The translations under genes were made by a program, and so were the position numbers. From CAYPPG01 sp964412555 (GTDB lineage: Bacteria; Hinthialibacterota; Hinthialibacteria; Hinthialibacterales; Hinthialibacteraceae): 54,453 bases of DNA. Location of the stretch: positions 1 through 54,453 of the forward strand of contig CAYPPG010000053.1 in assembly GCA_964412555.1 (NCBI GenBank), read 5' to 3'. Numbering within the stretch: the first letter of the stretch is position 1; each line of letters starts with the position of its first letter. Below are positions 41,483 through 50,362 of this stretch, piece by piece. The notes beneath the pieces were generated by a model. That model was given only the letters and a program-made list of their open reading frames with translations, did no database searches and was not told the DNA's origin.

Positions 41483-43452
41483 ACTCTCGAATCTTCATCG
41501 GTCATGTGATACACAAACGTTTGACGCAGAAACGGCATGGTTTTCGGTATCCGGTTTATCTCTATGCATTCGACTTGGACGAATTAGCCTTGTTGGATCA
41601 AACGATTCCGTGGTTTGGGTACAACCGTTTTCGCCCGGTTTCGATTCATGATCAGGATTATTTAAATCGAGAGTCCGGCTCTATCCGTGATAAATTAATG
41701 AGTTTTCTCAAGCGAGAATACTGTGCCGACAATATTGAGCGGATTGAACTTGTCACGGCAGCCCGTTATTTCAATTATGTTTTTAATCCTGTCAGTTTTT
41801 ATGTTTGTTATCGTGCGGATGGTTCGATTCATTGTCACGTCGCAGAAGTGAATAACACCTTTCAGGAAACACATCTCTATATTTTGCCAGCCCAGAATCA
41901 TCTGAATCCCGGGTTTGTTGCAGGCTATCGAGTCCCCAAAGTGTTTCATGTGTCCCCGTTTTTTGACCGGCAAGGTGTGTATGAGTTTCTGTTCTCCGAT
42001 ATTCGCGGAAAGTTGGATATCCGTGTCAATCTCTTGCATGATGATCGATACAGCATCGTGTCCCGCCTACGGGGAGAATCGATTCCCCTGACATCCGGAA
42101 ACCTTTTCAAAACGATGGTTCGCTATCCTATAACCGCTTCTCTAACCATGCCGAGAATCCTTTGGCAAGCGGCAAAACTTCATTATAAGAAAGGACTTCC
42201 CGTGTATACCAAACCTGAACCGGATCATTCGATGACGATTTGCATCGCTCCTCCGACACGGCAACAACGTTTCGCGCTTTCCATCGTCCAGAAATTCTTG
42301 CAGAAAATTCATACCGGCTGTTTAACCGTCGAAATGCCGGACCGTTCCATTGTCACCTATGGCAATCCGGATTCGCAACTCCGAGCCTCTTGGCGGATTC
42401 GCAACTATAATTTCTTCTCTCGCTTGATCCGTGACGGAGATCTTGGTTTTGCCGAATCCTTTATGGCCGGGGAGTGGGAAACGGATGATCTTCCCAAAGT
42501 TATCGAGTTGATGATCCGTAACTTGAGTATTCTCAATGTCTGGGACCTCAAAAGCGGATTCTTCAGCCGATGGAAAAATCGAGTCGGCCATTGGCTGCGC
42601 AAAAACACTATCCGGGGCAGCAAAGACAATATTCAAGCTCACTATGACTTGAGCAATGATTTTTTTAAAACATTTCTCGATTCGAACCTGATGTACTCAT
42701 GCGCAATATTCCAAACTCCGGAAGAATCCTTGGAGCAGGCGCAGATCAACAAAGTGAATTCCATTATCCAAAAAGCGGATATCCAAGAAAGCGATCATAT
42801 TCTTGAAATCGGGACCGGCTGGGGAGGATTCGCTTTGCAAGCGGTCCGGCAAACCGGATGCCGGGTGACAACGCTTACTATTTCCGAAGAGCAAAAAAAG
42901 TTGGCGGAAGAGCGAATCAAAGAAGCCGGTTTTCAAGACAACATTGAAGTCCGTCTGTGTGACTACCGGACTATGGAAGGGCAATTCGACAAAATCGTAT
43001 CCATTGAAATGCTCGAAGCAGTCGGACATGAATTCCTGGGTGCTTTCTTTCAAGCATGCGATCGATTATTGAAACCGGATGGCAAAGCGGTCATTCAAGT
43101 CATTACGATTCCCGATCAACGGTACGAAACATATAGAAAAGGTTGTGATTTCATCCAAAAACATGTATTCCCTGGCAGCCTGCTTCCTTCGCTCAATGCC
43201 ATGTCCACTGCGATGACCCATTCTTCACAATTGGTGATTGACCATTTGGAAAGCATCGGATACCACTACCCCCGAACGTTGCATGAGTGGGATAGACGAT
43301 TTACCGAGTCGCTTAACGAAATGGAAAATTTCGGATTTGATGAAGTCTTCCAGCGAACCTGGAAATATTATTTTGCTTATTGTGAAGCGGGATTTGCCAC
43401 CCGCTTTATCGACGTCATACAAATGGTTCTCCGTAGGCCGTGCGTTGCATAA
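41479..43452 (+). CDS. DUF1365-cyclopropane fatty acid synthase fusion
   Basis: The 657-residue protein joins two normally separate genes. Residues about 1-240 are DUF1365 (IFIGHVIHKRLTQKRHGFRY, FNYVFNPVSFYVCYRADGSI). Residues about 255-657 are a cyclopropane-fatty-acyl-phospholipid synthase: NFFSRLIRDGDLGFAESFMA, AHYDLSNDFFKTFLDSNLMY, SAM motif LEIGTGWGGFALQAV, and EMLEAVGHEF with the catalytic-region Glu. The CFAS part methylates the double bond of membrane acyl chains; DUF1365 is of unknown activity but tracks with CFAS. Fusion supports the idea that the two act on the same lipid. Start ATGA-overlaps the amine oxidase stop. Confidence 0.92.
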   Translation: MNSRIFIGHVIHKRLTQKRHGFRYPVYLYAFDLDELALLDQTIPWFGYNRFRPVSIHDQDYLNRESGSIRDKLMSFLKREYCADNIERIELVTAARYFNYVFNPVSFYVCYRADGSIHCHVAEVNNTFQETHLYILPAQNHLNPGFVAGYRVPKVFHVSPFFDRQGVYEFLFSDIRGKLDIRVNLLHDDRYSIVSRLRGESIPLTSGNLFKTMVRYPITASLTMPRILWQAAKLHYKKGLPVYTKPEPDHSMTICIAPPTRQQRFALSIVQKFLQKIHTGCLTVEMPDRSIVTYGNPDSQLRASWRIRNYNFFSRLIRDGDLGFAESFMAGEWETDDLPKVIELMIRNLSILNVWDLKSGFFSRWKNRVGHWLRKNTIRGSKDNIQAHYDLSNDFFKTFLDSNLMYSCAIFQTPEESLEQAQINKVNSIIQKADIQESDHILEIGTGWGGFALQAVRQTGCRVTTLTISEEQKKLAEERIKEAGFQDNIEVRLCDYRTMEGQFDKIVSIEMLEAVGHEFLGAFFQACDRLLKPDGKAVIQVITIPDQRYETYRKGCDFIQKHVFPGSLLPSLNAMSTAMTHSSQLVIDHLESIGYHYPRTLHEWDRRFTESLNEMENFGFDEVFQRTWKYYFAYCEAGFATRFIDVIQMVLRRPCVA

Positions 43453-43487
43453 ATCTTGAAAAGGAACTTCTATAAAACGTCAGGAAA

Positions 43488-44420
43488 ATGAATTCATCGA
43501 GTATGAATAGTAAAAGATCAATACCTTCACCCGGCAAATCACCGCCGCGTTCCAATCGAATGACGGGGAAGATGATCGTCGATAGTATCCCGTTTATTTC
43601 CGTTCATTTGGGCTGCTTGTTGGTGTTATGGGGAGGATTCAGCCCTATCGCGCTATTGATCTGTATTTTATTGATTTATGTGCGCTTGTTCGGAATTACC
43701 GGCGGCTTCCATCGGTATTTTTCCCATCGCTCATTCAAAACGAGCCGTGTATTTCAATTTTTCTTAGCCATTCTAGGTACTTCTGCCGCTCAAATGGGGC
43801 CATTGTGGTGGGCGTCGACGCATAGGCATCATCACCGGTATTCCGATACCGAGAAGGATTTCCACTCGCCCGTTACACAAAAATTTTGGTGGTCGCATTT
43901 TGGTTGGATCATGGATCCCAACAATCAAGCGACAAATTACGAATCCATTCGTGATTTTGCGCAATATCCCGAATTGCGATTCTTGAATCGTTATCACATG
44001 GTCGTCCCAATTACATTGGCGGTTTTTCTTTTTTCTCTTGGCGTTTTTCTCAATGCCTATTTCCCGAGTTTGCAGACTTCCGGCGTGCAAATGCTCGCCT
44101 GGGGATTTTTCTTAAGCACGGTAATTCTTTACCATTTGACCTTTACCATCAATTCATTAGCACACACGATGGGAAACCGGCGGTTTGAGACGAAAGACCA
44201 TAGCCGCAACAATTGGATTTTGGGAATTTTGCTCATGGGAGAAGGGTGGCATAACAACCATCATTTCTATCCCGGCTCCGAACGGCAGGGATTTTACTGG
44301 TGGGAACTCGACACAACGCACTATATTTTAATAATGTTGTCGTGGTTCGGATTGGTGTGGGATTTACGGTCACCCTCGAAAGAAATATTAGAGAAGGGTT
44401 TAAAAAAAGGTGTGGCCTAA
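43488..44420 (+). CDS. Acyl desaturase (delta-9 type, membrane di-iron)
   Basis: The 310-residue integral membrane protein has the three histidine boxes of stearoyl-type desaturases: GGFHRYFSHRSF, STHRHHHRYSD and GWHNNHHFYPGS, plus two hydrophobic hairpins. It introduces a cis double bond into a saturated acyl chain, which is the substrate for the CFAS-type methyltransferases encoded on both sides. It is 35 nt after the fusion gene. Its stop codon overlaps the oppositely directed methyltransferase stop by three bases (CTAA), so the two operons meet tail to tail. An ATG at 43503 is an alternative start. Confidence 0.92.
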   Translation: MNSSSMNSKRSIPSPGKSPPRSNRMTGKMIVDSIPFISVHLGCLLVLWGGFSPIALLICILLIYVRLFGITGGFHRYFSHRSFKTSRVFQFFLAILGTSAAQMGPLWWASTHRHHHRYSDTEKDFHSPVTQKFWWSHFGWIMDPNNQATNYESIRDFAQYPELRFLNRYHMVVPITLAVFLFSLGVFLNAYFPSLQTSGVQMLAWGFFLSTVILYHLTFTINSLAHTMGNRRFETKDHSRNNWILGILLMGEGWHNNHHFYPGSERQGFYWWELDTTHYILIMLSWFGLVWDLRSPSKEILEKGLKKGVA

Positions 44421-45457
44421 TGCGATTTTTTCTTGAATAAATAATGAGAGACAAACCATTCTTTGCCCTGATCATAATGAAATAATTCTTCACAAGCCAT
44501 AAAAAATATCCGCCAGCGATTCCACCAGACGGTGACGTTCTCTTGTCCATAAGTCTTCGATAAGATCGGCAGGATTTCCGATTTTCGTGCATCCATATTG
44601 TTCAACCAATCGCGCGAAGTTTTCCCGTAATGGATTCCACTCACTCGCCAATGGGTCTCGATGACAAGATCGTTTTGAAAGAAGAGGAGCAAATCTTCCG
44701 ATGGCATGATGCCGCCGGTGAAAAAATATTTGCCCATCCAATTTTTCGCGCCTTCCGTTTCGAACGGATAGGATACTTCACGATGACAAAAAATATGTAC
44801 AAATAACTTTCCATCCGGTTTCAACCAACTCGCTACACGATTAAGTAGAATCTCATAATTACGCATATGTTCGAACATCTCGATGGACACCACTCGGTCG
44901 AATTCCGAGTCGATTTGGAATTCATTCATATCCGCAGTAACGATCTTTACATGCTGAAAACCTTTTTCTTGGCATTGTTTTTCAATAAATTGCCGTTGCG
45001 GAGCTGAGTTGGACACGGCGGTAATCTTACTGTTCGGATACTTTTCCGCCATCCACAGCGTTAGCGAGCCCCACCCGCAACCCAATTCGAGAATCTCCAT
45101 GCCATCTTCCAAACCCGCTCTTTCGCAGGTTTTTTGAAGCATAATCGCTTCCGCTTCATCCAAACTTTCCGAACCGGCCGGATAATAGCAACAGCTGTAT
45201 TTCCGATGGCTACCCAACGCGAGTTGAAAAAATTCAGGCGGCAGCTCATAATGCTGCTCGTTGGCCGCATCCGGATGAATCGCGACCGGATTTTGTTTCA
45301 ATTTATTCACCCAGGCCATAAAATCCTCCCGGTGAATCTCCGGATCGGCTTTTGACTCGATGCGCACACGTTCAGCCAGCAAGCGGCGAATCCCGATTCG
45401 AATCAACCAATCGGGAACAAATCCTTTTTCCATCCATTCAATGAATCGTTCGGTCAT
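44417..45457 (-). CDS. SAM methyltransferase of the CFAS/coclaurine-N-methyltransferase-like group
   Basis: From ATG 45457 (AAGGTGA upstream) the product has 346 residues. Motif I is LELGCGWGSLTLWMAEKYPN. HYELPPEFFQLALGSHRKYS and CCYYPAGSESLDEAEAIML match CFAS-like proteins. KYFFTGGIMPSEDLLLFFQN and THWRVSGIHYGKTSRDWLNN are hallmarks of the CNMT-like branch. That branch occurs beside DUF1295 genes in photoprotection clusters, and one such enzyme class methylates unsaturated fatty acids en route to furan fatty acids; assignment to that reaction is inference. It is the last gene of the minus-strand operon, starting 5 nt after the DUF1295 stop. Confidence 0.88.
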   Translation of the reverse strand: MTERFIEWMEKGFVPDWLIRIGIRRLLAERVRIESKADPEIHREDFMAWVNKLKQNPVAIHPDAANEQHYELPPEFFQLALGSHRKYSCCYYPAGSESLDEAEAIMLQKTCERAGLEDGMEILELGCGWGSLTLWMAEKYPNSKITAVSNSAPQRQFIEKQCQEKGFQHVKIVTADMNEFQIDSEFDRVVSIEMFEHMRNYEILLNRVASWLKPDGKLFVHIFCHREVSYPFETEGAKNWMGKYFFTGGIMPSEDLLLFFQNDLVIETHWRVSGIHYGKTSRDWLNNMDARKSEILPILSKTYGQENVTVWWNRWRIFFMACEELFHYDQGKEWFVSHYLFKKKSH

Positions 45458-45461
45458 GTTG

Positions 45462-46238
45462 TCACCTTTTGGGAAACCACGGAATAAACACACTCGTGGT
45501 TCGTTGATACTCGCGGTAGTCATCCCCGCGGCTTTTGATCGCTTGGGCTTCCGTATAGGGAATCCCTGTAATTTTAAAGAGAAAAAACAACATCAACACG
45601 GGACCCAGCAATGTGATCCATCCCCATGGCGCAGAAATGCCAATCAACACATATGTCCACCAATGAAGCCACTCGAAAAAGTAGTTCGGATGCCGGGAAT
45701 AGCGCCACAAGCCAACTTTGCATGTTTTCCCTTTATTCTCCGGCTTTCCACGAAACTGAGCCAACTGCCGGTCAGCTATACTTTCTCCAAATACGGCTAG
45801 AAACCAAATGAATATCCCTGCAATATCGAAGGCAGTTAAATGAGGAGTGGAATTTCTCATCGCCACCAAAAACGGGACTGAAAAGAGTACCACCAACAAT
45901 GCCTGAAATTGGAAAAAGAAAAAGAAGAAAAGTTGTGCCTTATCTCCCCTATTCTCACGCAAGGTTTGATAGCGGCCGTCTTCCTCTTTTCCAAGAACTC
46001 GATCGACGAATATATAATACGCTAGCCGGAATGACCATACTGCCGCTACCATTGCGACGATCCAAATGCGAACAGTGTACCCCTCTACATGATAGGCGTA
46101 AAAAATGGCCGTGAGACCGAGACCGGAAGCCCAACCGGCATCGACAATTCCGGCGTCTTTCGTTTTTCGCTGGATAAGATAAAGAATCAGCATCATGACA
46201 GCCATGAACGCCCATCCTTTTATAAGTAGATAGCCCAT
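45462..46238 (-). CDS. DUF1295 membrane protein (steroid 5-alpha-reductase-like fold)
   Basis: From ATG 46238 the product has 258 residues with about six to seven helices. The C-terminal half has the DUF1295/ICMT-like signature: CKVGLWRYSRHPNYFFEWLH, then WGWITLLGPVLMLFFLFKIT and GIPYTEAQAIKSRGDDYREY. Such folds reduce or methylate lipid-like substrates at the membrane using NADPH or SAM; here reduction or modification of the methylated acyl chain is plausible. A longer frame to 46373 would run through the TspO gene and is rejected. The start overlaps the TspO stop by one base (TAATG). Confidence 0.9.
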   Translation of the reverse strand: MGYLLIKGWAFMAVMMLILYLIQRKTKDAGIVDAGWASGLGLTAIFYAYHVEGYTVRIWIVAMVAAVWSFRLAYYIFVDRVLGKEEDGRYQTLRENRGDKAQLFFFFFFQFQALLVVLFSVPFLVAMRNSTPHLTAFDIAGIFIWFLAVFGESIADRQLAQFRGKPENKGKTCKVGLWRYSRHPNYFFEWLHWWTYVLIGISAPWGWITLLGPVLMLFFLFKITGIPYTEAQAIKSRGDDYREYQRTTSVFIPWFPKR

Positions 46239-46720
46239 TACGGATTCAACCTCCAAAGTGCGAATGTCAATGAAGCGGCATAACTGACCCATAAGAGATA
46301 TGGGATAAACAACCAGCCGGCGATTCGCTGGATTTTCCAAAAGAGTATCATGGTTAGAAGAATGGAACCCCACAGAAACACAATTTCAATGAATGCCGCT
46401 CCTATATTTTGCATTGCGAAAAATAAGCCTGACCACAATGCATTTAATATAAGCTGAACACCGAATAGTATGAGCGCCGGTTTGATATTCTGCGATTCGC
46501 GTTGTTCCCAAACCAGCCAGACCGCCACTCCCATGCTGAGATAAAGATAGGTCCATACCGGCCCGAATACCCATCCCGGCGGTGTCCAAGATGGTTTCTC
46601 AAGTGTTTGGTACCAATCGTTGACTGAAACGACAGTCAACATGGAAGCGATCGCTTGCACAACGAGACATATCCCGATACAAAATGTGAGTGATAACCAT
46701 TTGTTTAGACGTTTATTCAT
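46238..46720 (-). CDS. tspO: TspO/MBR family tryptophan-rich sensory protein
   Basis: The 160-residue five-helix membrane protein has WYQTLEKPSWTPPGWVFGPV, then WTYLYLSMGVAVWL, the conserved Trp/Pro-rich TspO core. TspO proteins bind and photodegrade porphyrins and in Rhodobacter regulate pigment genes in response to light and oxygen. Here no pigment genes are visible, but it sits among photolyase and lipid-modification genes. It overlaps the upstream SDR-DUF2867 gene by 8 nt. Confidence 0.94.
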   Translation of the reverse strand: MNKRLNKWLSLTFCIGICLVVQAIASMLTVVSVNDWYQTLEKPSWTPPGWVFGPVWTYLYLSMGVAVWLVWEQRESQNIKPALILFGVQLILNALWSGLFFAMQNIGAAFIEIVFLWGSILLTMILFWKIQRIAGWLFIPYLLWVSYAASLTFALWRLNP

Positions 46721-48203
46721 TTATCTTCCATTCTTGTCGGGCTGATTTGGCGATTCCTTTCAACATGCCTCCGAATACGAACAAGTGAATCGGATACAAA
46801 AGATACCAATACAGAAGACCCTGCAAACCGAGTGGATCGAAAATCGCCGTCTGCCGGATCGTCGATCCTCCCTCCGCTTCCTGTACTTCAAACTGTAACC
46901 AGGCACGCCCCGGCATTTTCATCTCGGCGGAAAGGCTCAATAGGTGATCTTGCTCGAATTGCTCCACTCGCCAGAAATCGATTGTATCCCCCACATGGAC
47001 ATTGTCCGGATGGCGTCTTCCTCTCCGAAGACCGACACCGCCCGCCAGCAAGTCCAGCCATCCCCGAATTTTCCATAACCAGTTTCCATAGTACCAACCC
47101 ACTTGTCCCCCAATCCGGCGGATCGTCCGGAACGCCGTGGCCGGAGGAACATCGACATGTTCTGTGCGTGAATCCACGATGCGGGTTCCGAAGCGAATTC
47201 CGCCCCACTCCTTGATTCTTCCTCCTGAAGAAAGTGCATCCGACCAGCGGGTTTCGGCGATTTCTTGATCCTCATTGCGCAATGCCGTGGCGATGGCTTC
47301 GGATACATTCATCGGCTGAATCTCAAAACGTTGCTGAGCGGTAGTATCCTGGACGACGGTCGGATTGCAGATGCTGTCGATCAATTTGCGTCCTATGCGT
47401 GCGTAAACAGGAGTGACCAATCCCAGCCACAGACTGGAAAGGGAAGGGGTGAGAACCGGGACGGGGATCATGATCCGTGTCAATCCCCGCTGTTTCGCAT
47501 ACTCTTTCATGAGATCGCCGTATGACACCACATCGCTCCCGCCGATTTCGAAAATCGGATTCCCTTCTAGGGGCTTGGATACAGCGTCTGTTAAATACTG
47601 CAAAAGATCGGTGATGCAGATTGGCTGTGTCGGAACCGATACCCAGCGAGGTGTAATCATGACCGGCAGACGTTCCACTAATGAGCGGATCATTTCAAAT
47701 GACAAGCTGCCCGATCCAATTACGACTGACGCGCGAAACTCGATGACCTGTACCCCCGATTCCCGCAATATCTTTCCGACTTCCTGGCGGCTTTTCAAAT
47801 GCGGAGAGAGATTTTCATCCGGATTCCCCAAGCCCCCCAAATAAATGATTCGTTTCACTCCCGCTTCTTTTGCTGCTTTCCCGAAGTTGCGAGCCGCTAT
47901 CCGGTCTTCTTCTTCGAATTGGCCATCGGAAGCCATCGAATGTATCAGGTAATAAGCACTATCGACATTGTGCATGGCCGCATGTAACGAATCATATTCA
48001 AGCACATTTCCTTGAACGGCTTCAATCTGCCGGTTTTGCCGGTGCTGCAGATGTTCGGGTTTTCTCGCAAGGCAGCGGATAGGATAGCCTTCCGATTCCA
48101 AACGGCTCAGCAGGCGGCCTCCGATATATCCCGTCGCACCAGTGAGTAATATGAGTGGTGTTGATGAATTCGGATTCGATACGATACCATTCTCGTTAGA
48201 CAT
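46713..48203 (-). CDS. SDR-family NAD(P)-binding protein with DUF2867 domain
   Basis: The 496-residue product has an atypical SDR fold (ILLTGATGYIGGRLLSRLES, then RKPEHLQHR) covering about residues 15-300, followed by a DUF2867 domain (TAFRTIRRIGGQVGWYYGNW onward, a START-like ligand-binding fold). This two-domain protein is a standard companion of photolyase and FAD oxidoreductase genes in light-responsive clusters; its substrate is unknown, and the DUF2867 part may bind a lipid. It begins 8 nt after the photolyase stop, without a strong ribosome site. Confidence 0.92.
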   Translation of the reverse strand: MSNENGIVSNPNSSTPLILLTGATGYIGGRLLSRLESEGYPIRCLARKPEHLQHRQNRQIEAVQGNVLEYDSLHAAMHNVDSAYYLIHSMASDGQFEEEDRIAARNFGKAAKEAGVKRIIYLGGLGNPDENLSPHLKSRQEVGKILRESGVQVIEFRASVVIGSGSLSFEMIRSLVERLPVMITPRWVSVPTQPICITDLLQYLTDAVSKPLEGNPIFEIGGSDVVSYGDLMKEYAKQRGLTRIMIPVPVLTPSLSSLWLGLVTPVYARIGRKLIDSICNPTVVQDTTAQQRFEIQPMNVSEAIATALRNEDQEIAETRWSDALSSGGRIKEWGGIRFGTRIVDSRTEHVDVPPATAFRTIRRIGGQVGWYYGNWLWKIRGWLDLLAGGVGLRRGRRHPDNVHVGDTIDFWRVEQFEQDHLLSLSAEMKMPGRAWLQFEVQEAEGGSTIRQTAIFDPLGLQGLLYWYLLYPIHLFVFGGMLKGIAKSARQEWKINE

Positions 48204-48211
48204 TTAAATGA

Positions 48212-49663
48212 TCATTTCTTCTTTTTGATAGATTGAAAAGATTCCAGCGCTTGTTGGCGTGCCATTTTGTGATCGACAATCGGTTTTGGATAATCTTTTC
48301 CCAATACAATTCCTGCTTCTTTCAGAACAGCTTCAGGTGATTCCCACGGTTTGTGAATCCATTTATTGGGTAGTTTTGAAATTTCCGGAATCCACCTACG
48401 GATATATTCTCCATTGTCATCGAATTTTTCGCTTTGCAAAACGGGATTGAATATGCGGAAGAACGGGGCCGCATCGGCGCCGCAGCCGGCTGTCCATTGC
48501 CAGCCGAGGGTGTTGTTCGCTAAATCCGCATCCACGAGCGTATCCCAAAACCACACTGCTCCTTCCTGCCACGGAATCATCAAATCTTTCACCAAGAACG
48601 AGGCTGTGATCATTCGCACGCGGTTGTGCATCCAGCCGGTTTCCCATAATTCCCGCATTCCTGCATCGACGATCGGGTAGCCGGTCAAACCTTTTTGCCA
48701 GTAACGCAATGCTTTTGTATCTGTTTTCCAAGGAAATTCTTCAAATTCCGGACGAAGTGGTTTGTCCGGCGTATGAGGAAAATAATAGAGTAAATGATAT
48801 GCAAATTCCCGCCAACCCACTTCCCGTAAATACGACCATACTTGCGTGGATACATCTTTTGATGATTGGGAGCGCTCATAATCACGAAGCGCATGCCATA
48901 TTTGCCGGGGACTGATTTCACCGAAATGGAGGTGGGGGGAGAGTCTCGATGTGCCTTCCACGGCGGGAAAATTCCGCTCTTTGTCATAGGCCTGAACGGC
49001 ATTTTGCAGAAAACGATTCAGCTGTTTCCAGGCGCCATTTTCACCCGGCTGCCAACTCTTTCGAATTCCTCCCGCCCAATCGACGGTCGGCAATAAACCG
49101 AGTTCCGCAATCTCCAGTGAATCCGGCCACCGATTCGGGGCGGGTATTTTTTGGGGGGAGGGAAGCGGTGGTTGAGGTTCCGGAAACATCTTGCAGACTT
49201 CCCAAAAGCGGGTGAACACTTTATAGGGTGTATCGGATTTTGTCTTCACCTCCCACGGTTCGTACAGCAAGGAGCCGTTGAAACTGTTGACTACGATTCC
49301 ATCCTTTTTCAATCCGTTTTCTACTTGTTGATCCAGTTCAATAGCGTGCGGTTCATATCTCCGGTGATAATAAACAGCATCGGCGCCGGTTTTCTGAATC
49401 AACTTTTTCAGTATCGGGAGAGATGAACCTTGTCGGATGATCAACCGTGATCCCTTCTTTTCTAGTGCTTTCTGCAATTGGATCAAAGAATGATGAAGCC
49501 AAACCTTTTGCGCACTCCCCATCGGCCATTGCCCGTCTTCTTCCGGTGACCAGATGAAGACAGGGATGACCGGTGCTCCCTGCTGACACGCGTGATGCAA
49601 GGCGGGGTGGTCTTGTAAGCGCAAATCTTGCCGCAGCCAGAGAATGATTCCGTTTTTAGTCAT
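48212..49663 (-). CDS. phr: Deoxyribodipyrimidine photolyase (class I-type)
   Basis: From ATG 49663 the enzyme has 483 residues. It uses light and FADH- to split pyrimidine dimers. The N-terminal antenna domain begins GIILWLRQDLRLQDHPALHH. The FAD domain contains TSRLSPHLHFGEISPRQIWH, WREFAYHLLYYFPH, GYPIVDAGMRELWETGWMHN and WQWTAGCGADAAPFFRIFNP, including the electron-relay tryptophans and N in the FAD N5 region. A frame extension up to 49804 passes through a palindromic repeat and is rejected. It heads the minus-strand photoprotection operon, followed by SDR-DUF2867, TspO, DUF1295 and the CNMT-like methyltransferase. Confidence 0.95.
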   Translation of the reverse strand: MTKNGIILWLRQDLRLQDHPALHHACQQGAPVIPVFIWSPEEDGQWPMGSAQKVWLHHSLIQLQKALEKKGSRLIIRQGSSLPILKKLIQKTGADAVYYHRRYEPHAIELDQQVENGLKKDGIVVNSFNGSLLYEPWEVKTKSDTPYKVFTRFWEVCKMFPEPQPPLPSPQKIPAPNRWPDSLEIAELGLLPTVDWAGGIRKSWQPGENGAWKQLNRFLQNAVQAYDKERNFPAVEGTSRLSPHLHFGEISPRQIWHALRDYERSQSSKDVSTQVWSYLREVGWREFAYHLLYYFPHTPDKPLRPEFEEFPWKTDTKALRYWQKGLTGYPIVDAGMRELWETGWMHNRVRMITASFLVKDLMIPWQEGAVWFWDTLVDADLANNTLGWQWTAGCGADAAPFFRIFNPVLQSEKFDDNGEYIRRWIPEISKLPNKWIHKPWESPEAVLKEAGIVLGKDYPKPIVDHKMARQQALESFQSIKKKK

Positions 49664-49736
49664 AGAATTTTTGCATTCGCCTGATTTTTGGGAAGTGTAT
49701 CTATGAATGGGGGAAAGAAAAGGGAATTGCCCACTG

Positions 49737-49819
49737 GGAGCGCGGCCAGGATGGCCGCATCTTCCAACACACCAAGTCACTTTTCGCACCCCCCATGCGG
49801 GCATCCTGCCCGCGCTCCC
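49737..49819. repeat. Composite palindromic repeat, full 83-bp copy
   Basis: GGGAGCGCGGCCAGGATGGC at the left, a linker rich in CACCA/CAC triplets, and GCGGGCATCCTGCCCGCGCT at the right. It has the same length and plan as 31-113, with compensatory changes that keep both hairpins. It lies between divergent photolyase and the replication module and may mark the old insertion boundary, though no direct repeat was seen. Confidence 0.88.
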
Positions 49820-49948
49820 AAGTTACAACGTACGTACGAAAGGATTGATGATGAGTATGATACCATCTTTATCCATCCAACAAGCTCCCCCAGAACTGAA
49901 TAAAAATTGTATCCGAACATCGACGTCCGACACGTGCGAGGCATCAGC

Positions 49949-50353
49949 ATGATGATTGCAGGTACAATTCCAACAGAAAGCGGGACTATCGATCTTGAGA
50001 AGCGTGTCCTCGGATCATTGCTCCAGAATCGCGACGCGATCCCTATCGTAACCGGTATACTGGAGGAGCAGGACTTCGAGGATGGGCGGCATCGTCATAT
50101 TTTCAGCTGCTTTTGCCGGTGCGATATGACCGGCGCGATGCAGCATGTTTGCGATCGGCATTACCTTGTGGAATTACTCGACCATGTGCCAACCGGCGCA
50201 TTGGCCGTTGATTACTCCGAGGCATTGAAAAAAAGTGCGGCGAAGCGGAGAGTGGAAGAATCATACCAAAAAAATAAGAGTCAATTGGAATCGGGCGCAA
50301 TCTCTGTCGATGAATACTTGCATGCATTACAAGTAGAAATCCGACAATTATAG
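49949..50353 (+). CDS. DnaB-like helicase N-terminal domain (ends at an in-frame TAG)
   Basis: The 134-residue product opens GTIPTESGTIDLEKRVLGSL and continues LQNRDAIPIVTGILEEQDFE then HRHIFSCFCRCDM, the DnaB N-terminal fold that mediates hexamer collar contacts and primase binding. A linker helix (RVEESYQKNKSQLESGA) follows. ATG 49949 is preceded by GAGG at 7 nt. It ends with TAG at 50351-50353; the helicase domain continues in the same frame two codons later. It is therefore either half of a nonsense-split dnaB or a separately made subunit. The family is phage- or plasmid-type. Confidence 0.8.
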   Translation: MMIAGTIPTESGTIDLEKRVLGSLLQNRDAIPIVTGILEEQDFEDGRHRHIFSCFCRCDMTGAMQHVCDRHYLVELLDHVPTGALAVDYSEALKKSAAKRRVEESYQKNKSQLESGAISVDEYLHALQVEIRQL

Positions 50354-50362
50354 GAAAGCGAG

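Noticed and set aside
45458..45523. N-terminal extension of the CNMT-like methyltransferase to 45523
   Set aside because: It would overlap the DUF1295 coding end; ATG 45457 has a ribosome site and matches the usual family start.
46239..46373. N-terminal extension of the DUF1295 protein to 46373
   Set aside because: The extra 45 residues lie antiphase inside tspO, and the TAATG junction at 46238 is a typical coupled start.
49664..49804. Longer photolyase start at 49804
   Set aside because: The extension is read through the composite palindromic repeat and gives a Cys/Gly/Pro-rich leader unlike any photolyase.
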